A program made the position numbers and the translations under genes. Positions 4,588 to 5,221 of a stretch of 5,221 nt of DNA are shown here, piece after piece (the first letter of the stretch is position 1; each line of letters starts with the position of its first letter). Under the pieces are notes generated by a model. The model was not told where the DNA came from. It made no database searches and worked only from the letters and a program-made list of their open reading frames with translations. The stretch spans positions 1-5,221 of the forward strand of contig JAPOZE010000107.1 of NCBI GenBank assembly GCA_026706225.1, read 5' to 3'. Source of the DNA: Acidobacteriota bacterium. Its GTDB lineage: Bacteria > Acidobacteriota > Terriglobia > Versatilivoradales > Versatilivoraceae.

Positions 4588-5221
4588 GTGCTGGAAATGA
4601 AGACAGGCCCTGTCAGAACCGGCTGGAATCGGAGCATGGAACGTTCTGCTCTCCCCGCTTCAGTCGTGCGGCCGGCAACCGGCCTGGCCGTCCTGCTCCT
4701 GATCCTGGCCGGCTTGACGCCGCTCCAGGCAGCCCCCGCGGCAGTTACGGAACAGGTTTCCCCTGACTCCTCTCCCCGGTTTCAAACCGACCTGCTTCCC
4801 ATCCTTCGGACCCATTGCCTGCGCTGCCACAACTCCGAAGCGCGACTGGCCGGATTGGACCTGAGCACGGAAGCCGCCCTTTTCCAGGGCAGCGCCTCAG
4901 GCAGCGTCCTGGTTCCCGGCCGGCCCCGGGAGAGTCCGCTCTACCGGATGGTCCACGAGGGACTGATGCCGCCGGACAAACAGACGGCGCCTTCGCCCTC
5001 CGAGATGGACATCCTCCGGGACTGGATCGCCTCGCTGCCTGTCCCCGGCTCTCCGGAGCACCCGCATGCCTCCCGAGCCGGGGTTCCAACGGTCACTCAG
5101 CAGGAGGTCATCCCCCTGATGCTGCTGCACTGCACCGCCTGTCACGGCCAGCGCATTCAGGAGGCTGGCCTCGACCTTCGCAGCAAGGCTTCCATGCTGA
5201 AGGGTGGCCAATCGGGACCGG
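4588..5221 (+). CDS. Exported protein with two tandem PSCyt1-type cytochrome c domains, N-terminal part
   Basis: This gene runs off the right edge; 211 codons are present. GTG 4588 is preferred because GGAAGG sits seven bases before it. ATG 4597 and ATG 4636 are in-frame alternatives with poorly placed ribosome sites. A hydrophobic export segment (about 32-46, GLAVLLLILAGLTPL) ends at QAAPA. The first c-type haem motif is CLRCH (77-81), followed by ARLAGLDLST, a possible axial Met in LMPPDK (Met127) and DILRDWI. The second is CTACH (182-186), followed by EAGLDLRSKASML, which repeats the same pattern. This matches the planctomycete-type cytochrome c domain (PSCyt1, PF07635), which in Planctomycetota, Verrucomicrobiota and Acidobacteriota usually precedes DUF1549/DUF1553 domains. 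Those would lie beyond the window. The protein is presumably periplasmic or surface-exposed and redox-active, but substrates are not established. It follows the DUF1080 gene on the same strand. Confidence 0.88.
   Translation, partial: MLEMKTGPVRTGWNRSMERSALPASVVRPATGLAVLLLILAGLTPLQAAPAAVTEQVSPDSSPRFQTDLLPILRTHCLRCHNSEARLAGLDLSTEAALFQGSASGSVLVPGRPRESPLYRMVHEGLMPPDKQTAPSPSEMDILRDWIASLPVPGSPEHPHASRAGVPTVTQQEVIPLMLLHCTACHGQRIQEAGLDLRSKASMLKGGQSGP

Overview
The window is a GC-rich bacterial segment, apart from one AT-richer intergenic stretch at 271-434. Its gene content is a carbohydrate-scavenging neighbourhood: a Tat-exported GH42-type glycosidase, a secreted DUF1080 (3-keto-disaccharide hydrolase family) protein, a small cupin, and the start of a PSCyt1-type cytochrome c protein. 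This mix is common in Acidobacteriota (Solibacter-like groups) and also in Planctomycetota and Verrucomicrobiota. Acidobacteriota is my best guess, from the Tat-signal style and the AGTGGNN intergenic repeats, but no phylogenetic marker is present to prove it.

Layout. The left two thirds is read on the minus strand. In order of transcription it holds a strong sigma70-like promoter (3599-3627), the GH42-like protein (1334-3559, GTG start), a 161-aa protein that resembles a regulator's sensory half without the DNA-binding domain (772-1257), and a 115-aa cupin (428-775) that overlaps it by ATGA. Next comes an AT-richer intergenic block of about 164 bp bounded by inverted AGTGGNN heptad arrays (271-434). 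It contains what looks like the last 16 codons of a four-helix-bundle (23S rRNA intervening-sequence type) protein gene. Last is the first 86 codons of a Tat/lipoprotein-signal protein (1-258) that runs off the left edge. The right third is read on the plus strand: the DUF1080 protein (3741-4490), then the first 211 codons of a protein with two tandem cytochrome c haem motifs (4588 to the right edge).

How the genes may work together. The GH42-like and DUF1080 proteins are divergently arranged around a 181-bp intergenic region and both carry export signals, so they probably act on glycans outside the cytoplasm. The cupin and the sensor-like protein are tightly coupled to each other and follow the glycosidase, probably in one transcript. 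Their ligands cannot be read from sequence. The GH42-like protein lacks the usual Asn-Glu acid/base pair (it reads WVVWDG) but keeps a plausible nucleophile motif (WWYTE). It may therefore not be an ordinary beta-galactosidase. The other points worth a second look are the repeat-bounded block at 271-434 and the orphan sensor-like protein.
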